Below, piece by piece: positions 38,852 through 46,767 of a DNA stretch of 64,000 bases. Every line of letters starts with the position of its first letter. Position 1 is the first letter of the stretch. Location: assembly GCF_000716335.1 (NCBI RefSeq), contig NZ_KL591003.1, positions 320,261 to 384,260 of the forward strand, given 5' to 3'. The notes under the pieces are model-generated. The model saw only the letters and a list, made by a program, of their open reading frames with translations. It was not told the origin of the DNA and ran no database searches. This DNA comes from Streptomyces sp. NRRL S-118 (GTDB taxonomy: Bacteria; Actinomycetota; Actinomycetes; Streptomycetales; Streptomycetaceae). The translations under genes were made by a program, and so were the position numbers.

Positions 38852-39559
38852 ATGAGCAGCACCTCACGTACCGCGGTCGTCTTCGACCTCGACGGCACGC
38901 TGGTGGACAGCGAGCCCAACTACTACGAGGCCGGACGCCGGCTGCTGGAGAGCCACGGCGTCACGGACTTCAGCTGGGAGCGGCACACGGACTTCATCGG
39001 CATCGGCACGCGCGAGACCCTGGAGGCGCTGAAGGAGGAGTACGGACTCGCCGCGCCGATCGAGGAGCTGCTGGCCGGCAAGAACCGCCACTACCTGGAG
39101 CTGGCGCGCGCGGCGACCGAGGTGTTCCCGCAGATGCGGGCGTTCGTGGAGCTGCTGCACCGGGAGGGGGTGCCGATGGCCGTGGCGTCCGGCTCGTCGC
39201 GCGCCGCGATCGAGGCGGTGCTCGGCGGTACGGGCCTGGACGCGTACATCGCCACCCTGGTCTCCGCGGAGGAGGTGGAGCGGGGCAAGCCCGCGCCGGA
39301 CGTCTTCCTGGAGGCGGCGCGCCGGCTCGGCGTGGAGCCGGCGCACTGCGTGGTGCTCGAGGACGCCCCGCCGGGCGCGGCGGCGGCCCACGCGGCGGGC
39401 ATGCGGTGCATCGCCGTACCGTACGTGCCGGCGACGGTGGACGACCCCGCCTTCCGCGGCGCGGGGCTGCTGCTGCGGGGCGGGCAGGCGGAGTTCACGG
39501 CGCAGGCGGCGTACGACTTCGTCATGGCGGGGCACCGGGCGCCGGCGGCGGGCGGGTGA
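38852..39559 (+). CDS. HAD family phosphatase (beta-phosphoglucomutase-like)
   Basis: A 235-residue HAD phosphatase. Motif I is VVFDLDGTLVDSEPNYYEAG, motif II MAVASGSSRAAIEAVL, motif III the lysine in EEVERGKPAPDVFLEAA, and motif IV CVVLEDAPPGAAAAHAAGM, which together are typical of subfamily IA phosphatases. The ATG at 38852 is 35 bp after the Lrp stop. The last seven codons (RAPAAGG) and the stop lie in the first unit of a long tandem repeat, so the repeat began within or reached the coding end. Confidence 0.93.
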   Translation: MSSTSRTAVVFDLDGTLVDSEPNYYEAGRRLLESHGVTDFSWERHTDFIGIGTRETLEALKEEYGLAAPIEELLAGKNRHYLELARAATEVFPQMRAFVELLHREGVPMAVASGSSRAAIEAVLGGTGLDAYIATLVSAEEVERGKPAPDVFLEAARRLGVEPAHCVVLEDAPPGAAAAHAAGMRCIAVPYVPATVDDPAFRGAGLLLRGGQAEFTAQAAYDFVMAGHRAPAAGG

Positions 39560-40020
39560 CGGCGCGGTGCCCGGCGGCGGGCGGGTGACGGCGCGGTGCC
39601 CGGCGGCGGGCGGGTGACGGCGCGGTGCCCGGCGGCGGGCGGGTGACGGCGCGGTGCCCGGCGGCCGGAGGGCGAAAGTGATGGCCAGCAGCCACAGCAT
39701 GCAGGTGAAGGTGCGTTGCCCGGCATCCTGCGGGTGACGGCGCGTTGGCCGACGGCCTCGCGGGCCAAGGCGCGTTGGCCGACGGTGCCCAGGGATGGAA
39801 GCACGCGTCGCCCGGCGGCGGGCAGGGGAAAGCGCCGTGCCCGGCGACCCGCGACGGAAGGCGCATTGGCCGACAGCCCCAGCCTGCGGGGGAAGGCGCA
39901 TTGGCCAACGACCCACGAGAGCAAGCGCGTTGACCGGCGGCGGGCGGATGAGGCACGTGCCCTGGCAGCCCGGGGGCGAAAACGCGTTGCCCGGCGGCCG
40001 GCCGGCGCGGGAGGCTGCCG
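39539..40020. repeat. Long imperfect tandem array, about 29-bp unit, about 16 copies
   Basis: The first units are perfect 29-mers (unit start GTGCCCGGCGGCGGGCGGG) at 39567, 39596 and 39625, with a leading copy that contains the HAD stop codon. About a dozen degenerate units of 28-35 bp follow, most starting GTTGCCCGGC, GTTGGCCGAC or ATTGGCCGAC and ending AAGGCGC. The array stops at the DUF2087 gene. There are no unique spacers, so it is not a CRISPR. It fills the whole 464-bp gap. Confidence 0.85.
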
Positions 40021-40023
40021 GTC

Positions 40024-40299
40024 ATGTCCGAGACCCGCACGGGCGGCGCGCGCGAAGTGGCCGCTCTCTTCTCCCAGGGGCGGCTGACCGCCGTGCCGCG
40101 CAAGCAGGCCCGTCGTGAACAGCTGCTCACCCACCTCGCCGAGAGTCTCTTCGAGCGGGACCGGCCGTACACGGAGCCCGACGTCAACGAGGCGCTGCGC
40201 ACGGTGCACGACGACTGGTCCGCGCTGCGCCGCCACCTCGTGGTGGCGGGACTGCTGGTCCGCACCAGGGACGGCGCACGCTACCTGCGGGCCGGGTAG
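40024..40299 (+). CDS. DUF2087 domain protein
   Basis: A 91-residue single-domain protein of DUF2087, a winged-helix-like fold found at the ends of some regulators. It shows PRKQARREQLLTHLAESLFE, the central DRPYTEPDVNEALRTVHDDW and the end LRRHLVVAGLLVRTRDGARYLRAG. The ATG at 40024 directly follows the repeat array. It is convergent with the GNAT-AAA gene, with 21 bp between stops. DUF2087 proteins are thought to bind nucleic acid, but no function is established. Confidence 0.88.
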   Translation: MSETRTGGAREVAALFSQGRLTAVPRKQARREQLLTHLAESLFERDRPYTEPDVNEALRTVHDDWSALRRHLVVAGLLVRTRDGARYLRAG

Positions 40300-40320
40300 C
40301 CGGCCGCCCGGCCCGGGCCC

Positions 40321-41607
40321 TCAGAACCGGGCGTGGGCCGTGATGTCCGCGTGGAACTGCTCGATCAGCGCGGGCGTCACCGTCGGCCGGCACTGGGCGA
40401 TGGCCTCCAGGTAGTCCTCGGTGCTCGCGCCGGGCACCCCGCCCTGGTCGGGCAGGTCCCGCTCCGCGAGGTCCCGCTCGAACGCGGCCTGCGCCGCGAT
40501 CCGCGCCGCGTGCTCGATGTCCGCCGGCGTGAACAGGTCGCTCGCCGCCACCAGGACCGCGACGTCGATATCGGCCCGGCCATGCGTGTAGCGGGACCAG
40601 ATCGCCGCGCGTGCCTCCTTGTCCGGCGTACCGATCGGAATGAGGTAGTCGAACCTCCCCGGGCGCAGGAAGGCCGGGTCCAGCGACCGGATGGAGTTGG
40701 TCGCGCACACGAGCAGCCGCTCGTCGCCCTCGCGGAAGCCGGGGATCAGCTTCAGCAGTTCGTTGGTCACGCCGTGCATGCCGCCGGGCTGCGCCGGCTC
40801 GCCGCGCACGGGGGCGATCTCCTCGACCTCATCGATGAAGACGAGCACCCGCTCCAGCTCCGCGATGCGGGCGAACGCGCTGCGCAGCGCCGCCGCCAAA
40901 TTTCCCTCGTCGGCCAGCCGGGAGGGCAGCAGCTCCACGAAGGGCCAGCCGAGCCGGGAGGCGATGCCCCGGGCGAACGTGGTCTTCCCGGTCCCGGGCG
41001 GCCCGAAGAGCGCGATGGCCCGCGGCGGTCGCACCCCGTGCCGGGCCGCCCGCTCCGGTTCGGCGAGCGGCAGCACCACGCGCCGCTCGATCAGGTCCTT
41101 CTCCGCCTCCATGCCGGCGACCTTCCCCCACAGAGCGGCCGGCAGGAACCGCCCGCCCAGGTCCTCCAGGAGGTTGGCCGCGGGGCCGTGCAGCGGCTCG
41201 ACCTTCTCGAAGTACGCGACGGCGGGGCGGCGCGTGTAGCCGGCGTTGATCAGACCCTCGCCGAACAGGTCCTCCTCGGGCAGGACATAGGCGATGCGGC
41301 CCACCCGGGCGGCGAGGAGCCGGCGCTCCAGTTCCACGAGCAGCGCGCTCGCCAGGCCCCGGCCGCGCCAGGCCGACGCGATGGCGATGCGCATGACCCA
41401 GGCCCGCTCGCCCGCCACGCAGGCGAGGGCGGCGCCGATCGGCACGCCCTGGTGCACGGCGACGACGGCCGGCTGCCGGGAGGTCAGCGCGCCGATGCAC
41501 TCGGCGAGCGAGAACACGGACTCCTGTCCCAGCTCGGCAGTGGTGTCGATCAGGTGGACGACGGCCGCGAGATCGCTCTCGCGGTAGTCATGGATCAGCC
41601 AGTTCAC
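40321..41607 (-). CDS. GNAT acetyltransferase fused to an AAA+ ATPase
   Basis: A 428-residue fusion protein. Residues about 1-140 form a GNAT domain with the acetyl-CoA motif SAWRGRGLASALLVELE. Residues about 170-428 form an AAA+ domain: Walker A GPPGTGKTTFARG, Walker B RVLVFIDEVEEI, sensor LLVCATNSI, and the arginine-finger-like SLDPAFLRPGRFDY, as in FtsH and Cdc48-type proteins. The GTG at 41607 has GAGGGG eight bases upstream. The combination suggests ATP-dependent delivery or remodelling of a protein that is acetylated, which is inference. No protease domain is present. Confidence 0.9.
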   Translation of the reverse strand: MNWLIHDYRESDLAAVVHLIDTTAELGQESVFSLAECIGALTSRQPAVVAVHQGVPIGAALACVAGERAWVMRIAIASAWRGRGLASALLVELERRLLAARVGRIAYVLPEEDLFGEGLINAGYTRRPAVAYFEKVEPLHGPAANLLEDLGGRFLPAALWGKVAGMEAEKDLIERRVVLPLAEPERAARHGVRPPRAIALFGPPGTGKTTFARGIASRLGWPFVELLPSRLADEGNLAAALRSAFARIAELERVLVFIDEVEEIAPVRGEPAQPGGMHGVTNELLKLIPGFREGDERLLVCATNSIRSLDPAFLRPGRFDYLIPIGTPDKEARAAIWSRYTHGRADIDVAVLVAASDLFTPADIEHAARIAAQAAFERDLAERDLPDQGGVPGASTEDYLEAIAQCRPTVTPALIEQFHADITAHARF

Positions 41608-41822
41608 CGGTACCGCCCCTCGTTGGTGATGTTCCGGCGAGGCTAGGGGCGCCCGCCCGCCCGGTCGTGTGCCGCCGTGCACAAGGGCAGGGCGCCGACT
41701 ACGACGTCGTGTCGGTTGGCGGAAAGGGCGTACGCGGTGGTGCACGACGGTGGACGGGACGAGGCCGCGGTCGCGAGGATCCCGGAGGACACACGGCTCC
41801 CGGGCGAAGGGCGACGGTACGC

Positions 41823-42995
41823 ATGGCGCAGCACTGGGCGGACTTCCAGTACGAGATCTACCTGAACGGCATGACCGGCGCCGTACCGCGGCTGCCCACC
41901 GACCTGACGCGGCTGGAGAAGCTCACGGAGCGGCGCCTCGGTCCCGGTCCGGTGGGTTACGTGGCCGGCAGCGCGGGCAGCGGCAGCACCGCCCTGGCGA
42001 ACCGGGCGGCGCTGGACCGGCGGCGCATCGTCCCGCGGATGCTGCGCGACGTGCACGACAGGGACCTGTCCGTGCGGATCCTGGGCCGCGAACTGCCCGC
42101 GCCGCTCGCACTGGCGCCCGTGGGCGTGTTGTCGATCATGCACCCGGACGCGGAGCCGGCCGCCGCGCGGGCAGCCGCCGCACAGGGCGTCCCGTACATC
42201 CTGTCGTCCGCGTCCAGTACGCCCTTGGAGGAGGTCGCCGAGGCGATGGGCGAGGGCGAGCGCTGGTTCCAGCTGTACTGGGCGAAGGACCGTGAGGTCA
42301 CGCGGTCGTTCCTGCGGCGGGCGAAGGCGGCGGGCTACACCGCGCTGTTCGTCACGCTGGACACGCCGCTGCTGGCGTGGCGGCCGCGCGACCTGGACCA
42401 GGCGTACCTGCCGTTCCTGCACGGTGTGGGCACGGCGAACTACTTCACCGACCCCGCGTTCCAGGCGGGTCTCGTCAAACCGGTGCACGAGGACCCGAAC
42501 GCGGCGGTGATGCACTTCGTCGGCATGTTCGCCGACCCGGCGAAGACCTGGCCGGACCTGGCGTTCCTGCGGGAGAACTGGGACGGCCCGATCGTGCTGA
42601 AGGGCGTCCTGCACCCCGAGGACGCCCTGCTGGCCGCCGAAGCCGGCATGGACGGCGTGGTGGTGTCCAACCACGGCGGCCGGCAGGTGGCGGGTTCGAT
42701 CGCCGCCGCGGACGCCCTGCCGCGGGTCGTCGAGGCGGCCGGCGACCGGCTGACCGTGCTGTTCGACAGCGGCATACGCACGGGCGACGACATCTTCAAG
42801 GCGCTCGCGCTGGGCGCGCAGGCGGTGCTGGTGGGACGCCCGTACGCGTACGGGCTCGGCCTCGACGGGCAGGCGGGCGTCGAGCACGTCATCCGGTGCC
42901 TGCTGGCGGAGCTGGACCTGACCCTGGCCTTGTCCGGACACGCGGGCCCCACCACCCCGGGCCCGGGCGACCTCGTCGAGGAGAAGACGGCATGA
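41823..42995 (+). CDS. FMN-dependent alpha-hydroxy acid oxidase, lactate 2-monooxygenase-like
   Basis: A 390-residue flavoprotein of the L-lactate oxidase/2-monooxygenase family. Conserved segments are LSYVAG-like GPVGYVAGSAGSGS, LALAPVGVLSIMHPDAE, RWFQLYWAKDRE, LFVTLDTPLLAWRPRDL and the catalytic His/Arg region GVVVSNHGGRQVAG, followed by VLFDSGIRTGDDIFKALALGA. Its length and pattern are close to the mycobacterial lactate monooxygenase rather than the short oxidases. The ATG at 41823 starts MAQHWADFQYEIYLNG. It overlaps the following 2-hydroxyacid dehydrogenase by ATGA. Confidence 0.92.
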   Translation: MAQHWADFQYEIYLNGMTGAVPRLPTDLTRLEKLTERRLGPGPVGYVAGSAGSGSTALANRAALDRRRIVPRMLRDVHDRDLSVRILGRELPAPLALAPVGVLSIMHPDAEPAAARAAAAQGVPYILSSASSTPLEEVAEAMGEGERWFQLYWAKDREVTRSFLRRAKAAGYTALFVTLDTPLLAWRPRDLDQAYLPFLHGVGTANYFTDPAFQAGLVKPVHEDPNAAVMHFVGMFADPAKTWPDLAFLRENWDGPIVLKGVLHPEDALLAAEAGMDGVVVSNHGGRQVAGSIAAADALPRVVEAAGDRLTVLFDSGIRTGDDIFKALALGAQAVLVGRPYAYGLGLDGQAGVEHVIRCLLAELDLTLALSGHAGPTTPGPGDLVEEKTA

Positions 42996-43969
42996 CCGCG
43001 CCGAAGAACGTGCTCGCCGTGATCCCGCCCCACGTGGGGGGCCGCGCCGCCGGTGCCGCCCTCGCGTCGGTGTTCCCCCCGCAGGCGCGGGTCACCGTCG
43101 TGGAGACGGCCGACGAGGACCCGGCCGCCCTCGGCGGGGCCCACGTCGTCGTCACCGCCCTCGGCCCGGTGACCGCGGCTCACCTGGCCGCCGCGCCGGG
43201 GCTGGAGCTGGTGCAGTGCGCCAGCCATGGTCACGACTACGTCGACGTGACCGCCGCCCGTGCACAAGGTGTTCCCGTGTGCACGATCGGCTCCAGCGGG
43301 GCGGAGAAGCAGAACGTGGCCGAGCAGACGTTCGCGCTGATGCTGGCGCTCGCCAAGCAGCTGATCCCCGCGCACACGGCGCTCGTCGACGCCGACTGGG
43401 CCCTGCCACGGCTTCAGCGGTCCCTCACCGAACTGTCCGGCAAGACGCTCGGCATCATCGGCCTGGGCCACATCGGCACCGAAGTCGCCCGCCGCGCGGT
43501 CGCGTTCGACATGACCGTCGTGTACGCGTCGCCCAGGCGCGCCTCCGCCGCGACGGAGGAGCGCCTGGGCGGCGCCCGCCACGTGGCTCTCGACGAGCTG
43601 CTGCGCACGGCGGACTACGTCTCGCTGCACGCCCCGCTGACCGACGCCACCCGCCACCTCCTGGACGCCGGGCGGCTGGCCCTCCTCAAGCCGACGGCGT
43701 TCGTCATCAACACCTCCCGCGGCGCTCTGATCGACCAGGACGCCCTCGCCGACGCCCTGGAGTCCGGCGCCCTCGCCGGCGCGGGCATCGACGTCTTCGA
43801 CCCCGAACCCCCGACCCCCGCCCTGCGCCTGCTGAAGGCCCCGAACGTCGTGCTGTCCCCGCACGTCGCGGGCGTCACCCGCGAGACCCTGGTCCGTATC
43901 GCCCTGGCCGCGGTCCAGAACGTCACCGACCACCTGTCGGGCAAGCCGCTCCGGGACGTCGTCACGTAG
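42992..43969 (+). CDS. D-isomer-specific 2-hydroxyacid dehydrogenase
   Basis: A 325-residue NAD-dependent 2-hydroxyacid dehydrogenase. The NAD-binding Rossmann motif is LGIIGLGHIGTEVARRAV; the catalytic residues are Arg in NTSRGALIDQDALADAL, Glu in VFDPEPPTPA and His in LSPHVAGVTRET. Its start overlaps the previous flavoenzyme stop, so the two are translated together. The pair would interconvert or oxidise a 2-hydroxy acid such as lactate or glycerate. A strong hairpin follows. Confidence 0.95.
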   Translation: MTAPKNVLAVIPPHVGGRAAGAALASVFPPQARVTVVETADEDPAALGGAHVVVTALGPVTAAHLAAAPGLELVQCASHGHDYVDVTAARAQGVPVCTIGSSGAEKQNVAEQTFALMLALAKQLIPAHTALVDADWALPRLQRSLTELSGKTLGIIGLGHIGTEVARRAVAFDMTVVYASPRRASAATEERLGGARHVALDELLRTADYVSLHAPLTDATRHLLDAGRLALLKPTAFVINTSRGALIDQDALADALESGALAGAGIDVFDPEPPTPALRLLKAPNVVLSPHVAGVTRETLVRIALAAVQNVTDHLSGKPLRDVVT

Positions 43970-44000
43970 CCGAGGCGGGGAGGATGGCTCGACGCCCGTC

Positions 44001-44028
44001 TGTCCGGGTGCCTTTGGGCACCCGGACA
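44001..44028. terminator. Bidirectional hairpin terminator
   Basis: A perfect 12-bp stem (TGTCCGGGTGCC / GGCACCCGGACA) with a 4-base TTTG loop lies between the convergent hydroxyacid dehydrogenase and CoiA-like genes. It can serve both strands. Confidence 0.8.
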
Positions 44029-44054
44029 CGGTGGCCTGCTCCGCCCGCCGTCGA

Positions 44055-45875
44055 CTACCGGGAACCCCGGGACGACCGGGGGATGCGACGGGGCGGCATC
44101 TCCGTCGGTGGTGTGGCGTGCGCCGCCCACGAGCGCTGTTGCTCGTGCCGCCAGACGATTTTGAGTACCTCATCCGAAACGGGACGAACGAAGCCCAGAC
44201 CGGCGAGGATGTCGCGAGCCTCTGGAGGAGGGTCGCCGCCATCTGTAGTGATCAGTGCGCTGAGAACGGGCACCTCGTCGGTCACTGCGCCTTCCGCACG
44301 GATCAGGGTGCGAACCAGACCCGCAGGTGGAGGACTCTGTGCCGCGCAGCCTTGCGGGCCGAACAGGTCGGCGACCGTGATGGTGTCACCGTGGCATGCC
44401 GCCTCGATCAGCCGCCGCTGCACTGCTTCCAGGACCGCGCCACTCCGTTGGATGGCCTGCTCGAGGGCGACAGCGCCTGTGATCTCGTTTCCCTCGCGCC
44501 CGGCCCACCACGTGCGGTGAGCAACTCCTCGCCGCCCGGCCCCCTGCCACTGGTCCTGCCAGGAACGAGCGTGCCTCATCGCCTTGTCCAACGCCCGGCG
44601 TTCGGGCTTGTCGGCGAAGTCAAGTTGATCCTGAGCCCTGGCCAGCAGCGTACCGATGCGCTTCAGGCTTCGCCGAACAGAGTCGAGTCGGACGTCACCG
44701 CCGCTCGTGCGCGCGGCCTTGTGCAGGGCGAAGAGCCGCCGGGTCTGCTCCTCGCACCACTTGTGGCGGGCGTGCCCCGGGGGAATGCTGCGGCCGAGCT
44801 GCTTCGCGAGCTCACCCAGATACGGGAGCGGTCGTCCGTTGCCTCTCCGGACCAACAGGAAGAGCGGCGGCTCCGACAGGGGTGTGGCAGCGTCCACGGC
44901 ACCGAGAAGCACCTGGCAGCGAGTATCGCCGAACGCGCGGAGGTCGAGCCTGGTGATCCCTGCCAGGTCGCCCCAGGTCGTGGTTTCCCCATGGGCGGCG
45001 CAATGCCGCAGATAGTCCCGAAGAACGAACACAGCTTCTTGCCACGGCGTGATCGGCCCGGCGGGCCCGCGTCGGCGCGGGGCGCCCTCTGTCACGACCC
45101 CTTGATGCTTGGCGGCGTGGACAGGAGTCGGCTGCCGATATCGCTCGACGACGCTTCCCTTCGGAGCTGACTTCGCCGCGACCGGGGTCATCACGCCTCT
45201 CGCTGTGATCCAGCATTCGTCGAGGTTCCGCCACTCGGTCCTGCGTGCAGGAAGCTCGGTACCGACCTGGATGCGCCGATGCCAGAGGTCCTCGCGTCGA
45301 TCGCTCACCATCCGGAGCCGCAGCACGTGCCCCCGCCTGGCGAACAGTTCCCGGGGCACGGGGGTGTGCTCTCCGAGCAGCACGTCGTCGTATGTGCCAC
45401 TCAGCGCGAATTCCACCGCGGACTGCGGCAACGTGCCCTCCGCGTACGAGCAGTAGAAACGCAGTCGTACTCCGGGCGAGGGAAGAAAGACGTCCAGGCT
45501 GGTCCAGTCTTCATCGGTCTGTCCGCGCAGTTCGAGCCGGTGGTCGAGCCCGCACTTGTCCAGCCAGCGGCCGACCTCGCGATGGAGGTACAAGTGATCA
45601 GCACTGTCCTCGTCGGTACGGCGCCGCATGCACACCTCCCCGGGGCGGTGCGCGAAGTGACTGACCTTGCCATGGCAGATCCTCACCGTCAGAATGCCGC
45701 CGCATCCGCCAAGGAGACTTCCGCACCAGAAAGCGTCGGAGCCGAAGCGCTTCTTGAGTCGCAGCGCGTCATCGTGCGCAGTCGGTAAGATCACTGGCTG
45801 GTCAGAGGTCCGGCTGCCGAGCACGGCGACCTTGACCAATCGACTGTCACCAAAGCCCACGTGCCCCCCAAGCAC
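44055..45875 (-). CDS. Large CoiA-like zinc-ribbon/nuclease-associated protein
   Basis: About 590-606 residues, depending on which GTG/TTG is used (45875, 45839 or 45824). The N-terminal 80 residues hold a zinc-ribbon-like CGSLLGGCGG with ILTVRICHGKVSHFAH, and then HLYLHREVGRWLDKCG, resembling the CoiA/predicted-nuclease family that processes DNA. The central part is helical, with DYLRHCAAHGETTTWGDLAG; the long C-terminal part is helical and Arg-rich, with no further recognised domain. Codon third positions are clearly less G/C-biased than in neighbours, suggesting acquisition. No toxin, phage or restriction gene is adjacent. A DNA-handling or defence role is only a hypothesis. Confidence 0.7.
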   Translation of the reverse strand: MLGGHVGFGDSRLVKVAVLGSRTSDQPVILPTAHDDALRLKKRFGSDAFWCGSLLGGCGGILTVRICHGKVSHFAHRPGEVCMRRRTDEDSADHLYLHREVGRWLDKCGLDHRLELRGQTDEDWTSLDVFLPSPGVRLRFYCSYAEGTLPQSAVEFALSGTYDDVLLGEHTPVPRELFARRGHVLRLRMVSDRREDLWHRRIQVGTELPARRTEWRNLDECWITARGVMTPVAAKSAPKGSVVERYRQPTPVHAAKHQGVVTEGAPRRRGPAGPITPWQEAVFVLRDYLRHCAAHGETTTWGDLAGITRLDLRAFGDTRCQVLLGAVDAATPLSEPPLFLLVRRGNGRPLPYLGELAKQLGRSIPPGHARHKWCEEQTRRLFALHKAARTSGGDVRLDSVRRSLKRIGTLLARAQDQLDFADKPERRALDKAMRHARSWQDQWQGAGRRGVAHRTWWAGREGNEITGAVALEQAIQRSGAVLEAVQRRLIEAACHGDTITVADLFGPQGCAAQSPPPAGLVRTLIRAEGAVTDEVPVLSALITTDGGDPPPEARDILAGLGFVRPVSDEVLKIVWRHEQQRSWAAHATPPTEMPPRRIPRSSRGSR

Positions 45876-46263
45876 CCGTTCAGCAGGCCGTGCGGCCGGG
45901 GCCGACGGCTCGGAGGACGAGTATGCATCGCCGTGGTCACCCTACGAAGCAGTTCGTCCCAACCGGCGCGGAGCCGTCCTTGCCGGCCGCACTCACCCGG
46001 GGAGGTTCCCGGCCGTCGGCCCGGGCGTGATGTGCCGGACCCTGCTGCGGCGGCCGTGAGCACGCCCTCGCGCTTGCGCGACGGCGAGCCCGGCGCCGCC
46101 GCCTGCATCGCGCCGGTCGGCGACCCCGAGCAGGCGCCCCTCCGCAGCCACCGTACGAGCGCTCGATCTCGTCCGTGGTGGGACCGCCGCTTTGCTCTCC
46201 GTCGCCCGAGCACGAGGAGAGCGGTGTGTCGTGGTCAGGCGCGGGACGTCTGCAAGGCGCTGA
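45876..46263. other. Gap beside the CoiA-like gene, no gene seen
   Basis: About 388 bp lie between the CoiA-like and YjbQ genes. Frames on both strands here have Arg/Pro/Gly-rich content without codon bias or a ribosome site, so I see no credible gene. It may be the junction of an acquired segment. Confidence 0.4.
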
Positions 46264-46686
46264 TCAGCTCAGGAAACTCAGCCGCACCTGGCGGTCGGGG
46301 TTGTCCTTGTTCGTGTCGACCACGCAGACGGACTGCCACGTGCCCAGGGCCATCTCGCCGCCGATGACAGGGATCGTGGCGTGCGGGGGGACCAGGGCGG
46401 GCAGGACGTGGTCGCGGCCGTGGCCGGGGCTGCCGTGGCGGTGCTGCCAGCGGTCGTCGGCGGGGAGCAGGGTGTGCAGGGCGGCCAGCAGGTCGTCGTC
46501 ACTGCCGGCGCCGGTCTCCAGGATGGCCACGCCGGTCGTGGCGTGCGGGGTGAAGACGTTCAGCAGGCCGTCCCGGCCCGCCGCGACCTCCCGCAGGAAG
46601 GAGGCGCAGGCGCCGGTCAGGTCGTGGACCGTTTCCCTGGTGCCGGTGGTGATCCGCAGCGTACGAGTGGTGAATGCGTCGCTCAT
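46264..46686 (-). CDS. YjbQ/UPF0047 family protein
   Basis: A 140-residue YjbQ (UPF0047) family protein, some members of which have secondary thiamine-phosphate synthase activity. Signature stretches are LNVFTPHATTGVAILE, GSPGHGRDHVLPALVPP, IPVIGGEMALGTWQSVCVVD and NPDRQVRLSF. The ATG at 46686 gives MSDAFTTRT; an ATG at 46695 adds three residues. It is divergent from the amine oxidase gene across about 80 bp. The in vivo role is not established. Confidence 0.93.
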   Translation of the reverse strand: MSDAFTTRTLRITTGTRETVHDLTGACASFLREVAAGRDGLLNVFTPHATTGVAILETGAGSDDDLLAALHTLLPADDRWQHRHGSPGHGRDHVLPALVPPHATIPVIGGEMALGTWQSVCVVDTNKDNPDRQVRLSFLS

Positions 46687-46767
46687 ACCCCCCATGGTGT
46701 CACCGTGCCGGCGCGTCTCCCGCGAGGCGCCGTGGACGTGACGGGGCGTCGGCCTCACGATGGGGGG

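Noticed and set aside
39539..40020. Possible CRISPR array
   Set aside because: Units are contiguous and imperfect, with no unique spacers of constant length, and no cas genes are near.
38864..40265. Minus-strand frames with repeated PPGTAPSPARRR-like peptides
   Set aside because: They translate the DNA tandem array; no ribosome site or family resemblance.
45791..46213. 140-residue minus-strand frame beside the CoiA-like gene
   Set aside because: Composition is Arg/Gly/Pro-rich, with no recognisable domain or ribosome site, and it overlaps the possible start of the CoiA-like gene.
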